Shown here in pieces: positions 1 to 12,509 of a stretch of 64,000 nucleotides of DNA (its first letter is position 1; each line of letters opens with the position of its first letter). Under the pieces are notes generated by a model that was not told the DNA's origin, did not search any database, and saw nothing but the letters and a program-made list of their open reading frames with translations. Origin of the DNA: Dugong dugon (lineage: Eukaryota > Chordata > Mammalia > Sirenia > Dugongidae); NCBI GenBank assembly GCA_030035585.1, contig CM057481.1, positions 62,753,128-62,817,127 of the forward strand. The letters run 5' to 3'. A program made the position numbers and the translations under genes.

Positions 1-181
1 TGCCCAGAACCTGAGAACTACAGAAGGTGGAGCTTATAGGCCCTTGGAGAGATTTTAACTCACAGTAAAGTGACAGGGTTTCTAACAGCCTGTCAGAACT
101 ACGCATTGAAATAAATGATAGCTTTAAAGTGTTCTCTCTGGAGGCCACTGGATTTCCAAAACCATGCCAAAGAATGGCTTT

Positions 182-550
182 TTTTTTAAAAAATAAAAGT
201 CTAATAGATTATTTTTTAGAGCAGTTTTAGGTCTATAGAAAAATTGTACAGAAAGCATAGATAATTCCCACATACTCTGCCTCTACCTGGACATTGTTTC
301 CCCTATTATTAACATCTTGCAGAAGTGTAATACATCTATTAATTACAGTTGGTGAATCAATAGTGGCACATTATTATGAACTAAAATCCATAGTTTACAT
401 TAAGGTTCACTCCATGTGTTGTACAGTTCTATGGGTTTTGACAAATGCTTAATGTCATGAGCGTACCATTACAGTATCATACAGAGTAGTTTCACTGTCC
501 TCAAAATCCCCTGTGTTCCACCTATTCATCTCACCTTCTCCCCTGGCTTA
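182..550 (-). repeat. Ancient L1 3'-end fragment (antisense)
   Basis: The stretch opens with a T-rich run and continues with text typical of old mammalian L1 3' untranslated regions read on the opposite strand (for example AGTTTACATTAAGGTTCACT and CTATGGGTTTTGACAAATG). No coding potential remains. Assignment to an L1M subfamily is from recognition only. Confidence 0.6.
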
Positions 551-980
551 AATTTTTTTGAAAAAATTTAGTCATTTTTTTAAGAAATAGTTTGAGTTAA
601 ATCAGTTTTACTAGTTTAGTTTTAGACCAAAATAGTGTTAATGACCTGAAAAATTGACTCGGAATGACTTTTGACTGCTTCTAAATATCAAATTTGCCCT
701 CAAAGCCCAAGAGTTTAGCATCATGAAACATGCTGGATTGACTCAATGGCCATTCTGACAGGGAAGATTAAAAACTACTGTGTGCTGTTGTAGCATCAGA
801 GGGATATGTTTACGGTGAAGCGATCAAAACTTAGAGACATGAATTCAAGTGTGTTTACTAAAGCATCAGCCAGTCACACACTTCATACAGATTCAGCAGG
901 CAACTGAAATATGTATTTTATTTAAGCCTGCAGTGGAAATTACTGAATGAATAGTTTGATTTAAGGATTAGATTGGAAAT

Positions 981-1175
981 AAAAAAACCAAACCTTTTGC
1001 CGTCAAGTCAATTCCAACTCATAGAAGAGTAGAGCTGCCCCTTAGGGTTTCCAAGGCTGTAATCCTTATGGAAGCTGATTGCCACATCTGTCTCCCCAAG
1101 AGCAGTGGTGAGTTCCAGCCACTGACCTTTAGGTTAGCAGCCAAGCACTTAACTACTGCACCACCAGGGTTCCCT
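981..1175 (-). repeat. AfroSINE, antisense
   Basis: Reverse-oriented AfroSINE. The RTE-like tail comes first (CAAGTCAATTCCAACTCATAG), then the conserved CCTTAGGGTTTCCAAGGCTG block. The tRNA-like head lies at the right end (GCAGCCAAGCACTTAACTAC, then CACCAGGGTTCCC). Length and block order match the other copies in this window. About 190 bp, diverged. Confidence 0.85.
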
Positions 1176-1456
1176 GATTAGATAGGAGAGTACCTAAATA
1201 TTTCTAAGTAGGCTATATTTTTTTCATGAAACTCATTTGGATCTCTTTATTATTAACTTATTTTAATGACATTTTTAGGTCAGTCAGCATATTGAATGGA
1301 AAGCATTCCTATTTCTGGCCCTATGACTTACTTTTTGTTTATTGATCTACCCACTATGCCCAGCAAATTCTGAACCACATTTCCCATAGATAAGGCTAAG
1401 TTTCTTCGTGAATTAAGTTTAACTGAAACATTTATTATTGAGTACCTCCTAAGGCC

Positions 1457-1642
1457 AAGTAAAGTAGAGGGTCAGTGAAAAAGAGGAAGACCCTCAACGA
1501 GATGGATTGACACAGTGGCTGCAACAATGGGCTCAGGCATAGTAATGATCATGAGGATGGCACAGGACCCGGCTGCGTTTTGTTCTGTTGTACATAGGGT
1601 CACTATGAGTCAGAACTGACTCAATGGCACCTAACGACAACA
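1457..1642 (+). mobile_element. RTE/BovB LINE 3' end, 5'-truncated
   Basis: Only the last ~185 bp of an RTE/BovB-type LINE remain: the GGTCAGTGAAAAAGAGGAAG segment (last part of the ORF), GCTGCAACAATGGGCTCAGG, then the tail GGTCACTATGAGTCAGAACT and an ACGACAACAA end. Comparison with the copies at 33833-34103 and 41400-41588 shows the same order. Severe 5' truncation is normal for such LINEs. Confidence 0.8.
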
Positions 1643-3279
1643 AGGGCCAGGAGACCATGAGTCTTCTTTCAGGCTTTGCTACTTCCAATGGTGAGTAATC
1701 ATTTACCCTTCATGAACTGGCAGCATCTGTAAAACTGGATAAGGTCCTCATTATTTTCTTGCATTATTGGGATTGTTTATTGAAGTTCCTTGTACGTTTC
1801 AAGTATTATGTGAATAGGATATCGTTATTATTAGTTTTGTTACTACTACCACTTCCTTACTTTATGTGTACCCAGAATATCTAGGAAAAATAACTTCTAG
1901 CTTTGAAAACTACAAGGTAAAAGAAATTGTCATACTAGGTCCTTCCATATTTCTTGACGTTACAGAAAACTGTATGAGAGTGATCTAGGTTTTAAAACAA
2001 AGCAAAAAATAGCAGAGCCGACACTTTCCTATATTGTGGGCAAAACACTAGCTCCCCTCATCCTTCATTGCTTGCACACACCCTGTGTCACCCCTATACT
2101 TTCTAACACACTATGATTCCAGTCTCTAAACAGACCATCCACATTAGCAGAAGTTATCACCCTGCAAGCTAAATCAGTGCAGATTTTCTCTCCTTCAATA
2201 TCCATCTTTTACTTTAATAACTATGCAGAAAGAATGTCAATAATGAGCCCATTATGTGGAATATTTGGCAATCTGTGGCAGTCAGAAACTGGATGCCACC
2301 ACTTGACCTGCCCCTGGGCCTTGGGTTGATATTGTCCCTGTCTAGCCTGCTTAGTGAGCACTGCTATTATTAGCACTGGACATCATCAGTGACTAAGGGG
2401 TGTCTTTTTGAATAAAAAAGCAAAAGAATTATCCAAACTACAGTGTCCCTCCTGCCTGGCCATCTGTTTTCTGTTCCCTCTCTGACTCCTGTCGTTCTGT
2501 GCCTAACAGTTTCTCCTCTGGATGGAAGTCAGTTTTCAACAGCTCCTCTGCACGATTACCTGTGGAGCCAGCCTTCTGCATCACTGATAAGATATCATGA
2601 ATGGCTGCATCAGTAGCAACAGGGGCTCTCTTTGGCCATGACTTGTCTCAGTGTGGTGCTGATATTCTTCTGTTCCTAACTCATCACGAGGGGACTGGTT
2701 TCCCAAGTCAATTTCTAAATTTTCCAAAAACCTCTAACTTATAGACTTTTTCCTGCCTACAGTGTTGGAAGTCACCTGTGACACGGTTGGAGAGTTTCAA
2801 CATTGGTGATTATTTAAGATGCTAATATTAGTAGAATACGACAATACAACATGTAAACAGTACCTGCGGCATGGTAAGCACTATATATATACATGCTTGC
2901 AATCCCTCAATATTAGTATCATAAATCATCACTAATACTAAAACTTTCCAACCACAGCATAAGTGAATAGATACTATACCATCTCCTAGCCAAAGTCCTC
3001 AGATCAGATGAATTTTGGCATTCATTTTTCCCCAGAATACCTTTTTATTATACCACATATAATCTTATGTTGACAGCAGCATTCCATAATTAAACATGTT
3101 ACTATTTCTTCAGAGCAATCCTATGAATACTCACAAGTGGGAAGGCATAAACTATAAATTGCTTCGTTTTAGTTCAAATCAGGAGTGCTGCCAAAAATCA
3201 TCCTGGAAGGGGAAAATCATTTATCAGATCTTTTAGGACTTTGGAATCGAGAGTATGGGATTATGGACTTACATTTTTG
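1643..3279. other. No gene recognised; apparently unique DNA
   Basis: No open frame above 60 codons and no clear repeat family. Contains short AT-rich tracts (TATATATA near 2884). I see no coding, RNA or regulatory signal that I can support. Confidence 0.5.
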
Positions 3280-3425
3280 TCCCTAGTTTATAGGTGAGGA
3301 AACTGAAGTACAGAGAGGTAATGTAACTTGCCCAAAGTCAAACAGCAGGGACATCAGAGCAGGGATTGAATGTAGGCAGTCTGGCCCCAGAATCTCTGCT
3401 CTTATCTAACACCCAACACTGACCA
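3280..3425 (-). repeat. MIR SINE fragment (antisense)
   Basis: Contains the reverse-complement MIR core: AGGTGAGGAAACTGAAGTAC, AACTTGCCCAAAGTCAAACA and the tRNA-side GGCAGTCTGGCCCCAGAATC. MIRs are ancient mammalian tRNA-derived SINEs. Divergence is high, as expected for their age. Confidence 0.8.
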
Positions 3426-6400
3426 TTTGATAAGATTTTGGTGATGTGGGGCTCAATTGGGCTTTATGCCTTTGTTGTTTCCTTTGCACTGATGATACAA
3501 TTGATAAGATATTGAGATTGTTTGTGAAGGACCTGTGTACTGAAGGAAAGTAAAATTTGTGGGACTCTTAAATTTAGTCCCCTTGTTTGGGGCAGATACA
3601 GCCTCAGCTTGGCCCTTCCCTGTGATTCTTTCTTTCTCTACCCATCTTCTTCCCAGTTCCTCTTGTCATGTGGCTAACCCCTGACTGACTCTTGAAATGA
3701 GTGCTGTTGGGGCCCCACTCATGTCTTCTATTCTGCCCCTGAGACCTGTGTAGGGTTCTCCCTGTGCCCAAATCATTCTCTGGCCCTGGTGGTGTCTCCA
3801 CCTGTATGTGTCCAGGGCAGGCTGGACATGTTGGAGAGTCAGTGCCTTAGAAGAACCCTCCAACAACAACTGTGGGAGCTCGCCAATAAATTCCCCTGCT
3901 GCCTCACTCTTTAACAGGACAATCCTGAGGAGTATTCCAGAAATTGTCTCAGAGAGTCTACAGGGATTGAGCCCCACTTCCTCACAACAATAACCTGCTC
4001 ATAAGTTCACCTTAGTTGCCTTTCCTCCCTTTGCTATCTCACTTCCCCACTCCCTGGCAGGCACTGCATGACTTTGACCATGGGTCAAATGACTGTGTGG
4101 CTGGAAATGCCAATCGGGGACTGGATATTGTCAGATTCCCTAAGTCATAAGGCTTCACAGGCCTGACAGAAATAAGAATCCCTTTTCTTTCCCAGCAATG
4201 GAGAACTTACCCTCCTGCCTAATGATGTGTAATAGCGATCCATATTGAACAATTCTTCTGTTTAATTTCAAAGGCAAACTTTACCGATATTTTTTTCTCA
4301 GGGGTGAAAGAATCCGCAACTCTAGTGACTAATGACTGTCCCTGTGTAGGGATAGTCCCGTTCTTTCTTTTCTTACAACGGTATATTTACACAGGTAGCA
4401 GAATAATATTTTACAATATTAATTTTTGACTCACTTCTTTTTCATTCCACAATTTCTGCCTGTCCATCTACACATATGAGCAGGTAGCAGGCTCAATATT
4501 TCATTGCCTTCAGGAAAATGTGGGAGAGTACAAAGTAGAAGTGGGTAAGACATTCTGGATTTCCTTCCATTCTCATCCTTCTTGCCCAGAGCTTAGGAGA
4601 ATTTTGGGTAAACTCAGCCAATCTTGAGGAAACTTGAGTGAGGCTTCCTGAAAGTGGTGGGACGGAGGCAGGGAGATGGGCGTGACCAATACTGAAACCC
4701 AGACTGAACTTTAGCTCTCGTTTGTCAGCTTTTCCACTGGAGAGGGCAGCAAGACCCCAGACAGAGCTGGCTACATGGCGCCTCTAGGAAAATGGGACCA
4801 AGGGGATACTTGTGAAGATGCTCTTGCTCCTACTGTGCAGGGAGGCAGGACCAGAAAAGGCATATGGGCAAGAGTGGAGGGCATCCCAGCAGCAATCTAT
4901 GTGGACCAGACTCCTTCCTCTACACGTCTTGGTACTTTAGAATACCCCTGAGCTGTCGACAAACCACAGGGAGATGAGAGAACCCTAAAAAGAACTGAGG
5001 TTCTGATGGAATTGGAGCCTCAGTAAGTAAGCTGATTCATAAAAGGAGTTTTTTTTCTTCTCATTTGAGTTTGTAAACGGAGATTCATAGCTACTCTAGG
5101 AGATAATCAAGCCCAACATTGATGAAAGTACTTGTACAGTGCATATGCACAACATGATGGATTACAGCTCTGTGAGATGCAGTTTTTCCCAGATTTCTAA
5201 ATAGACTGGAGGCCACCAGAAATAGGGAACCAATCACTAATAATGATTCCTCCATGAATAGCATGTCCTTCCGTTCAGAGCCTGAATGCGTAACATACTC
5301 TTAAGGACATGGAAAGTAGCTTTTATTACTTACAAAAAAAAAAAAAAAAAAAAGATTGCATAAAACAGGTGAGCAATCCTTCCTGACTCCAAAGTTGTCC
5401 AGGCAGAGATGGAAAACTACTAGTGTCCCACTATGCACAGTAGCCGAGGGCACTCAGATGGACAAACTGGTCCCCACTGGCTTCTGGGTGCTGTCCTGGT
5501 GGAGACAGAGAACTCTTCTATGCATGCCTCCACCTGGCACCATAGGGGGCCTACCTTCTGTTGATGGACACCACCCCAGGCTTAGTTAGGTGAAATGAAA
5601 AATTCTGCTACATCTGCTGTCCACTAGCGCCACAGTGAAGGGGACTCAGACATTTTTTATAACCCAAATCCCATGTGATATGCTACCTAGACAAGCATCA
5701 GGCCTCAAAGGGTGGGGTACATGGTGTTTGCTCTGAGGTCTCCCTTCCTGAGGCCTGTTATCACTGTGATGAATTAGGTGCTCCCAACTCATTTGCCTAT
5801 GCTTATGGGTTGCTTGGCTGTTTTAGAAAAACAAAAGAGCACCTTAATTGCTCAGGCTGTTTTCAGAAACCAGAGACAAAAGGTCAGACCTAGTTCTTTG
5901 TCTTACAAACTTCCTAAATCAGAGCCAATCACTTGAAAACAAAATTTGTAATACTCTTGGGTATAGGTGGGCAGAGATGAGTTGGCCTCTCAGAAGTTCC
6001 CACTGAGTCAGACAATGGCAGTGATCTCTGATGAGCCTGGGTTGAGAGCACTTCAGGATGCTCTCAAGCTCCAGGCAGGTACAGGGTGGTTGATAAAAAA
6101 GGAGAGTGCAGTGGATAAGATTAAATTCTCTGCAGGTTTCATGAGATGCTCACAGTGACTTTTAAGACCTTTATATTGGACTCTGGCTTTGTAAAAATTG
6201 AAACCCTTCCTAGAGAGCGAAGGTGATTCCAGTAGCTCTTACTCAGGCTTTGTTGGCCAGGACAGCAGTTTTAAATCTGCAGGCTTTTAGGAAGACAAAC
6301 GCGAGTTCATGTTGCAGGCTCTGTGAGCCACCTATCAATGCAAACGGATGAGGGAACCCATTCAAATAGCCATGCCCCACAAGCTAATAGAGAGGCAGGA

Positions 6401-7089
6401 TCAGAAAAGTTGTGCCTTGGGGAATAGAGGGCACCATAGCAAGCTGGGGGAGCTCTGTTGAGCCTTGGTTTGGGACGATTTCTGTGGGAGCCGCGACAAG
6501 ATTACACAAGCCAGATGTTCTTCCTTTTGCTTTTACTTGGAGGAAATACAGATATTCCACGTTCTATTCATGGAATGAAAAGAGTAAGAAACTGCTGGAA
6601 GTGTGGGGCCCAAGTGGACATGACACTCAAACACAAACCTGTATTGACCAATAACCTCTCCCAGGCCACCTTGCCCCTCCTACCTTGGCACCATGGAAGC
6701 CCCAGTATCTGCACAGTATGAGCAAAGAGGAGTTAGAGCAGGCAACTCCAGGAAAATCTGAAATTAAGATTTTCCACTAGCTCAGAAGAAAGGAGATTCA
6801 GAGCCATAAATAGGCTGAAAAGAAATGGTGGACTGAGTTTCAAAACTGTTACATGTTTCTCCTCATCATTGTGCATTGGGCCAACCACAATTTCTGACAA
6901 TGGATGTCTGTCCCTGAGAGAGCCAGACTTTCTCTTAAATAGCCTCCTGCCCTCTTCTCTTCTTATCTTCTGCAAAATGGCCTTTATGTCTGGTCCCTGA
7001 TGCAATTGACTTACTCTCTTTCTACCCTTAAGGCCAGACTTGCTTTTGCCTTCCTCATCACCCTGGCTGTGGGTAGAGAGGGCTAGAGT
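3426..7089. other. No gene recognised; unique-looking DNA with a poly(A) tract
   Basis: Several short open frames on both strands (61-103 codons, for example 3666-3977 minus and 6733-7005 minus) overlap each other and lack recognisable domains or supporting context, so I treat them as chance. An A20 tract lies at 5334-5353 with no recognisable retroelement upstream. Remnants of old repeats too diverged to name may be present. Confidence 0.5.
5334..5353 (+). repeat. poly(A) tract, 20 bp
   Basis: An uninterrupted run of 20 A. It could be the tail of a severely truncated retrocopy, but I recognise no element body upstream. Confidence 0.9.
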
Positions 7090-7195
7090 GTGGGCTCAGA
7101 AATCATCCTACTGAGCTTAAGTCTCCTAATTTCTAGTATGGGGATAATTATTGTGCCCACCTCACAGGACTGTTGTGAGAAATCAATGTCAACAT
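7090..7195 (+). repeat. MIR-like fragment (3' part)
   Basis: Carries the 3' MIR text: a degenerate TCTCCTAATTTCTAGTATGG, then GGGATAATTATTGTGCCCAC and CTCACAGGACTGTTGTGAG. Short and diverged. Confidence 0.65.
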
Positions 7196-7311
7196 ATTGT
7201 CCTAGTGGAAGAATTGGACCAATGCTCCAATAGAAATTAAAACAAAAATTTTATTGAAGGAATAATTTCACTGCACAGGATGGAGAACACATGACATTTA
7301 AACAGGCTTGA

Positions 7312-8098
7312 GTGCATGTTCTGCTTTGCAGGCAGAACAGTGGGGTTTTTAACAGGCACAGTAAAAGAATGTAAATCGTTTCATATCAAAACGAGTACAG
7401 AGGAAGGAAGGAAAATTTACAATGGGTGATTAAACTACAAATTTTCTTAAGATCTATTTCTAGTCTAACACAAATATTTTATTCTGGATACAATTTGATG
7501 AAGGCAATATTTATAAAGCAAAACACATAAACATTCTTGGTATAGAGGTTTAGTGATGGTTTGCAGGCTGAGTCAAACTTAATTGGAGTCCTTGAAATGT
7601 AAAGAGTGAAGATTAAATCACTCTAAATCTAAAGTCTTTTGAAATGTACACATTGCTCATCTTTCTAAGACGAGAGTGAGATAGGGCCCTGGGATTCACT
7701 GGGTGAATTCCCTGAAAGCAGTTAAGATAGCCAGTTTATTGTAAGTTAAAGCCTGAATCTCTGCACTTTTTGTGTTACAGACTGTAAAGACTTTTACAGT
7801 TGTGATTTGTCTCCTTATTTTAACAAACTTAGTTTTTACCTACTTACCAATTTTCAAAGAACTAACAGTAGAAAAATCTCACTGAGTGAAAATTAATTTG
7901 AGGGTCAGAATGAGGATAACGCTTGATATATACCTATCTTGGCTGTGAAGTTATTTATAGGTTCTAACTTCATTTAACATTATCAGTGAAAATCTTAGTT
8001 TAATTCAGAATGGAGGTGGTTTTTGTGTTATTGTTTTTTTTTTCCCCCCCTTAGGTCTGAAGTCACCTAATTCAGATATTCCAGCACCTCAGATTCTA
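7312..8098. repeat. Unassigned duplicated block, copy A
   Basis: Collinear, diverged similarity to 27885-28710. Anchors in order: TGCAGGCAGAACA near 7328; TTTACAATGGGTGATTAAAC near 7417; TCTAGTCTAACACAAAT near 7460; GATGAAGGCAATATTTATAA at 7498; TTAATTGGAGTCCTT at 7579; ATCAGTGAAAATCTTAGTTT near 7982; and TTCCAGCACCTCAGATTCTA at 8079. Each anchor has a counterpart in copy B at similar spacing. I do not recognise a named family. It may be an ancient interspersed repeat or an old segmental duplication. Confidence 0.65.
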
Positions 8099-10029
8099 AA
8101 ATTCACATCCACACTATGTAAAGCATGAGTACTACATCTGGCATGTACTACATCTGGCATAATAAGGATAATGAATAATAGCTATTTTTGTTATTTTATT
8201 TTTGTTTCTGTTTTATTATTGTTTTTATTTTAGTTATTTTTATTACTGTTGTTATTAAACAGCTATCACTGGTGATTTCTTTTCTTTGAGGGATGTATAT
8301 TCTTTCTCCTACTCACCAGGGTATGAATGACTCCTCAGCCATGGTGACAGGGGATGATCCCTGGAATGACTGACTATGTTGTCTCTCATCAGCAGTGTAC
8401 TTCACTTGGTTCGTCTTCACTAACCAATGAGATGACCCATATGCCTGCCCTTAGTATGAAGGTACAAGATAATTGGTCTTGGCTTAAATAGGCCTGCTCT
8501 TTTCTTTTCTCTAATAGTAGACTTCCCCTCTTTTATTCCTGCTTGGAAATAAAATCTTTCAAGGTGTAGCTCTCCTTGGTCTAGGCAGAACTCTTCTCTT
8601 TCCTGGAAATAGGGTCTTGTTTTTGCTTTACCTCTTCTTGTCTTCTGTAAACAGACCCTCTTTTCTAGCTGGGGATGGCTCTTATTTTATTCACCATCAT
8701 TTCTCTTTAATTGGGTTCTCAACTTGTTCTCCTTTTCATTACCCTCTTACTTGGCCTTTGTTAGCTATTCCCATGTAGATAGGTCTACTTTCCTCACTTG
8801 CTTTTCTATCTCCTGAGAGCTTTGAGTGCACATTTAAGCCTGGTGATGGCTCTCTCTGGTTTGGATGGCACAGTCTTTCTCTTTCCTTTGACTGGTTTCC
8901 CTTTTTATCTTCTTTGTCTCTGAGAGGGGACCTTTGTATCTGGGGAAAAATGTCTCTTTGAGGATCAGTTTTGAGTTTTCCCTTTGTTGATAGGCATAGC
9001 TTATCTTTCCCCATCTTGCCTGTGAGAAGACTATCTAGTCTGGAAATAGATCTCTGCCCCTGATGTGTTTATCACTGTTCTTGTTCTCCTTGACACCTCA
9101 CTTCTTTCTTCTCAATGTTCCTGCCATGACCCTACTTCACATTTGGCAACAGACCACTGTTCCTGGATAGGGCTTCCATTTTCTATGCCCTCACTTTGGG
9201 ATTCACACAGTTACCTACTCATGTCCCCTGTGAGCCAACCCTTATGTCTGTGAAGAATGTCTTTCCCTGATCTTAGAGAACAACTGTTCTCTGCTTTCAA
9301 TAGCTGTGAGTGGACCTTCTAATCTGCCTATGTGCTCTTGTTCTTTCCTTTCCATTGCAGACATCAACCCTCTTCCTTTCTTATCAGGTGAGCAACTCCA
9401 TGAGTCTGGAAATGAACAGTTTGTTCCTTTCTTTTAATGCAGGACCTCATTATTTTCCTCCGTATGAGACCCTTGTGTTCTAACCAGTTGATGATTTCAT
9501 GTTTAGTTTAGAATCAAGTCTGAGCATTCCAGGATCTTGCAAGATGGACAGTTTCACTTTGGAGTTTCAGTTTTGTCTTCCTTGAATCCACACACAGAAA
9601 AAGGTTCTGTATCTTTGCCATTGGAAGTGGAAATGAGGTGACATTATAAGAATTCACCTTTTTTGAGGGTGCCAAACACCAGCTCTTCATTCAGGCTATT
9701 GTGTGAAAAAAACTCTCTTGCTTCTGAGGAGGGGTTGATGCTTGGCCTGAGTCAGGGTAGTACATGCTGGAAACTTGAGGAATGGTTAGGGGCTTCTGTG
9801 GTTCAAGGGTTGGCCTGGGCCAGCTTATGATTGAGCAGAGTAAGAATTGGAACTTAACCCACCATATAACAATGATGTCTTGGTTTAACTGACTTCTTGA
9901 AATGATTAACTCTTGAGTTAACTCTTGTGAGGAAGCAGGATAAGATGTTGTCTCGGGGTAGCTCTTTGACTCTTTCCTGAACACTAGGTGGCTTTTATGA
10001 ATAAAACAAATTAGATATGTATGCAATTT
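8099..10029. other. No gene recognised; T-rich and pyrimidine-rich unique DNA
   Basis: A T-rich low-complexity stretch spans about 8182-8262 (TTATTTTATTTTTGTTTCTG-like text). A small direct repeat of ACTACATCTGGCATGT occurs near 8130-8160. The rest (8300-10029) is pyrimidine-rich, and short frames at 8739-9014 (minus), 9065-9253 (plus) and 9691-10026 (minus) have no recognisable domain. Confidence 0.5.
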
Positions 10030-10267
10030 TGATGCTAATTATTGAGTCTACACAGATTTAGAATTGTTATATTCTTCCTCGTGGATCAACCTCTTTATCA
10101 TTGTTAAATATCCCCCTTCATCTCTAATAATGCTTCTTGCTTTGAAGTCTATTTTCTCTGATATTAGAAGAACTACATCAGGTTTACATCTTTTTACTTT
10201 CAACCTTTCTGTGTCCTTATATTTAAAGTGTGTTGCTCATAAGATGCATTTCATTTTTTAAAATCTA
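10030..10267 (-). mobile_element. Older antisense L1, left part (ORF2 endonuclease region)
   Basis: The segment CTTTTTACTTTCAACCTTTC ... CTTATATTTAAAGTGTGTTG is the antisense of the L1 ORF2 endonuclease region. It breaks off at TTTTTTAAAATCTA, where L1-1 is inserted, and resumes after 17934 with text that continues the same L1 antisense reading. It is older and more diverged than L1-1. Confidence 0.7.
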
Positions 10268-11873
10268 AGCAGAAGCACAACGCCATCCCTCCACAGCAAA
10301 GATCTGAAAAACTAAGCCGAACAGAGAAAACAACAATCCTGAAACCCTAAAACATCAAATGAAGAGATAAAGAACTCAGCCAAGCACCAAATGGAGTGAG
10401 AAAACTGACAGAGAACGGAGAGTGAGGAGAGGTTCTTTCAGAGGTCCCCTATCAGCTAACGCAGCGCGGATCCACCATCTTGGACTCCTATAGGAGACCA
10501 GCAAACAGGGTATGAGAAAACTGCTTCATGGAGCTTCCAGCGGGAGACAAAACAACCGGTAATTTGCAATATATGCTTTCCCACTCCCCACCCTTCTTCA
10601 CCCCCACTCGACCTCCTCTGCTTCCCGCGGCCACAATCTGTTGTCCAGGAAGCACTGGTGGCTTGGATTCCACCCACCCAAACGGGCTGGCTTTCTCAGT
10701 GCCATCCGTTGGCTGCTGGTGTTGCTTTTTTTTCTGCTTCTTTTGAGTTCTTCCTTACCTCTCACCACCTCCCCCTCCTTTCACTCAAATACCTGGCTCC
10801 ATGCATCTTCTTTGCTTCTTCCTGAGGGGCTGCAGAGTTCCATTCGAGTGTGAAGCTGCTTCCCGGTCAGGGCTGCTGCACTGGCAGGATCCCAGGGCTT
10901 TTGTTCGTTTGTTTGTTTTGAATTGTTTGTTTGATTTCTTTTCCTTTTCTTGAGTTGGGAGCCCGTTCTGGCCAGGCGGTGCTGTGTGGCTTGGAATCTT
11001 CCCCCTCAGATTGCACAGATGTGCAGAGGGATCCCTGCGGGCATTTCTTTTTATGTTGGTTTTTGTTTTCTGTTTTTTGGGGGGCTTTTCTTGTTCTTTT
11101 TTTTTTTTCAATTTGTTTTGTTTTCTTTTCCTTCTTTTACCCTTTTCGTCTTTCTTCATTACTCAGTTTCTAGTCTCTCTATATCTTCCTTCTTTTTCTG
11201 TTCCCTGAATACCTGGCATTGTATACCTCTATGCCTTCTAGCCAGGTGGTACTGCAACACCTGAGAACAACTTCCCCAGACCTCATAGCCGTACCAGTGG
11301 GATCCCTGGGAACTTCGCTGTTCTTCTCCCTTTCCAATTTTTATTTATTCATTTTTTTCTTTTCTTCCTCTTCCCCTTTTTGTTTTTCTCCATTGCATAG
11401 TCTCTTATATCTCCACTCCAATGGCAAGCTCCCCTAGGATTCTTTTTTGTTTGTTTGTATGTTTTTGGCTCCTGTTCCTGTTTCCTCTCTCCCATATCCA
11501 TTTTAGCTCCACACATAACAATCTCCCCACCACATCCTGCCTACCTGCACCGTGCGCTTAACATCACACCACCAAGCAGCACAGGCATGGCCTACTGGAA
11601 CCTGCCCTACACTGATTACCAACCTGCCTTGGTGGCTGTAGTAAGTGCCGCAAACAATGCTTCCCTGTAACTCCTCTTCAGCTAGACCTGCCTGCCGTAC
11701 CATATGTGAGTGACTGACCCTGCCAATTGGAGAAGGAGGCAAAAAGTGCTCTGCCCACAGATGAGCAAACAACAAAGAAAACACAGCCTGCCTGCTCAGA
11801 CATAGCCAAATTAAAAAATAAAGGGACGAAATGAACAAATCTACAATCAATAAATGAGAAAAATAACTACTGA
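10268..11873 (+). promoter_or_regulatory. L1-1 5' UTR (internal promoter region)
   Basis: About 1.6 kb between the 5' target duplication and the ORF1 start. The first ~450 bp are purine-rich and the middle (about 10720-11460) is strongly T-rich. L1 5' UTRs carry the internal pol II promoter. Here a CCATCTTGG motif (antisense form of the YY1-type CAAGATGG) lies near 10475. Frames inside (for example 10528-10746) overlap on both strands and look like composition artefacts. It shows no obvious similarity to the 5' UTR of L1-2, which suggests a different subfamily. Confidence 0.6.
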
Positions 11874-12509
11874 ATGACCCAAAGACAGCAGACAATATCA
11901 AAGCATTTACAAACACAGGACAGGATGGTTCCAGTAGGTGTCCAAAATAAAACATCAGATGACTTTCCAGTGGAAGAAGAGGCACTAAAACTACCTGATA
12001 GGGAATTCAAATCTCTAATACTCAGAATTCTCCAAGAGCTGAAGCAAAAAGCAGAAAAAAGTGAGGAAAAAATAGACAAATTCATGGAAAATACAGACAA
12101 AAAATTGGAAGAATTCGGGAAAATAATGCAGGAGCAAAATGCCAAAATAAATTCACAACTAGAAATTATACAAAAACAACAATTAGAAATCCAAAAGACA
12201 AACAACAAGATTTCAGAAATGGACAGTGTCATAGAAGGGCTGAGAAGCAGATTTGAAATGGTAGAAGACAGGATCAGTGGAATTGAAGACTAATACTTGG
12301 ATACAACTCTGTTTGAGGAAAACTCAGAAAAAAGAACAAAGAAAAATGAAGAGACCCTGAGAGTTATGTGGGATACAATCAAAATTAGGTCATTTCCAGA
12401 TAAACAGAAATTAAGGGAATATGTAAAAGCCAAACCAAACTTACAAGAATTATTAAAGGGAGTTCTTAGATCTGAGAACAAACAACTTCAGCTCACAGGC
12501 AGAATCTAG
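11874..12509 (+). pseudogene. L1-1 ORF1 (RNA-binding protein), internally deleted
   Basis: L1 ORF1p is a coiled-coil, RNA-binding, nucleic-acid chaperone protein that coats L1 RNA. The frame starts at ATG 11874, which aligns with ATG 53056 of L1-2. It runs through a charged, Lys/Glu-rich coiled-coil segment with heptad-like spacing (about residues 45-135, including QEQNAKINSQLEIIQKQQLE). A nonsense codon TAA lies at 12291-12293. The same frame continues to 12509 and contains FPDKQKLREYVKAKPNLQEL, which is the normal C-terminal end of ORF1p. Relative to L1-2, about 412 bp are missing at ~12383, which removes the RRM and most of the C-terminal domain while keeping the frame. Even without the nonsense codon the product would lack its main RNA-binding domains. 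Confidence 0.85.

Noticed and set aside
3666-3977. 103-codon minus-strand frame
   Set aside because: Overlaps other frames on both strands, with no domain, splice context or conservation evidence.
10785-11159. 124-codon minus-strand frame rich in Lys/Arg
   Set aside because: It is the complement of a T-rich part of the L1-1 5' UTR; composition alone explains both the openness and the basic residues.
11503-11985. 160-codon minus-strand frame
   Set aside because: Antisense to the L1-1 5' UTR and ORF1 start; no domain and no promoter context.
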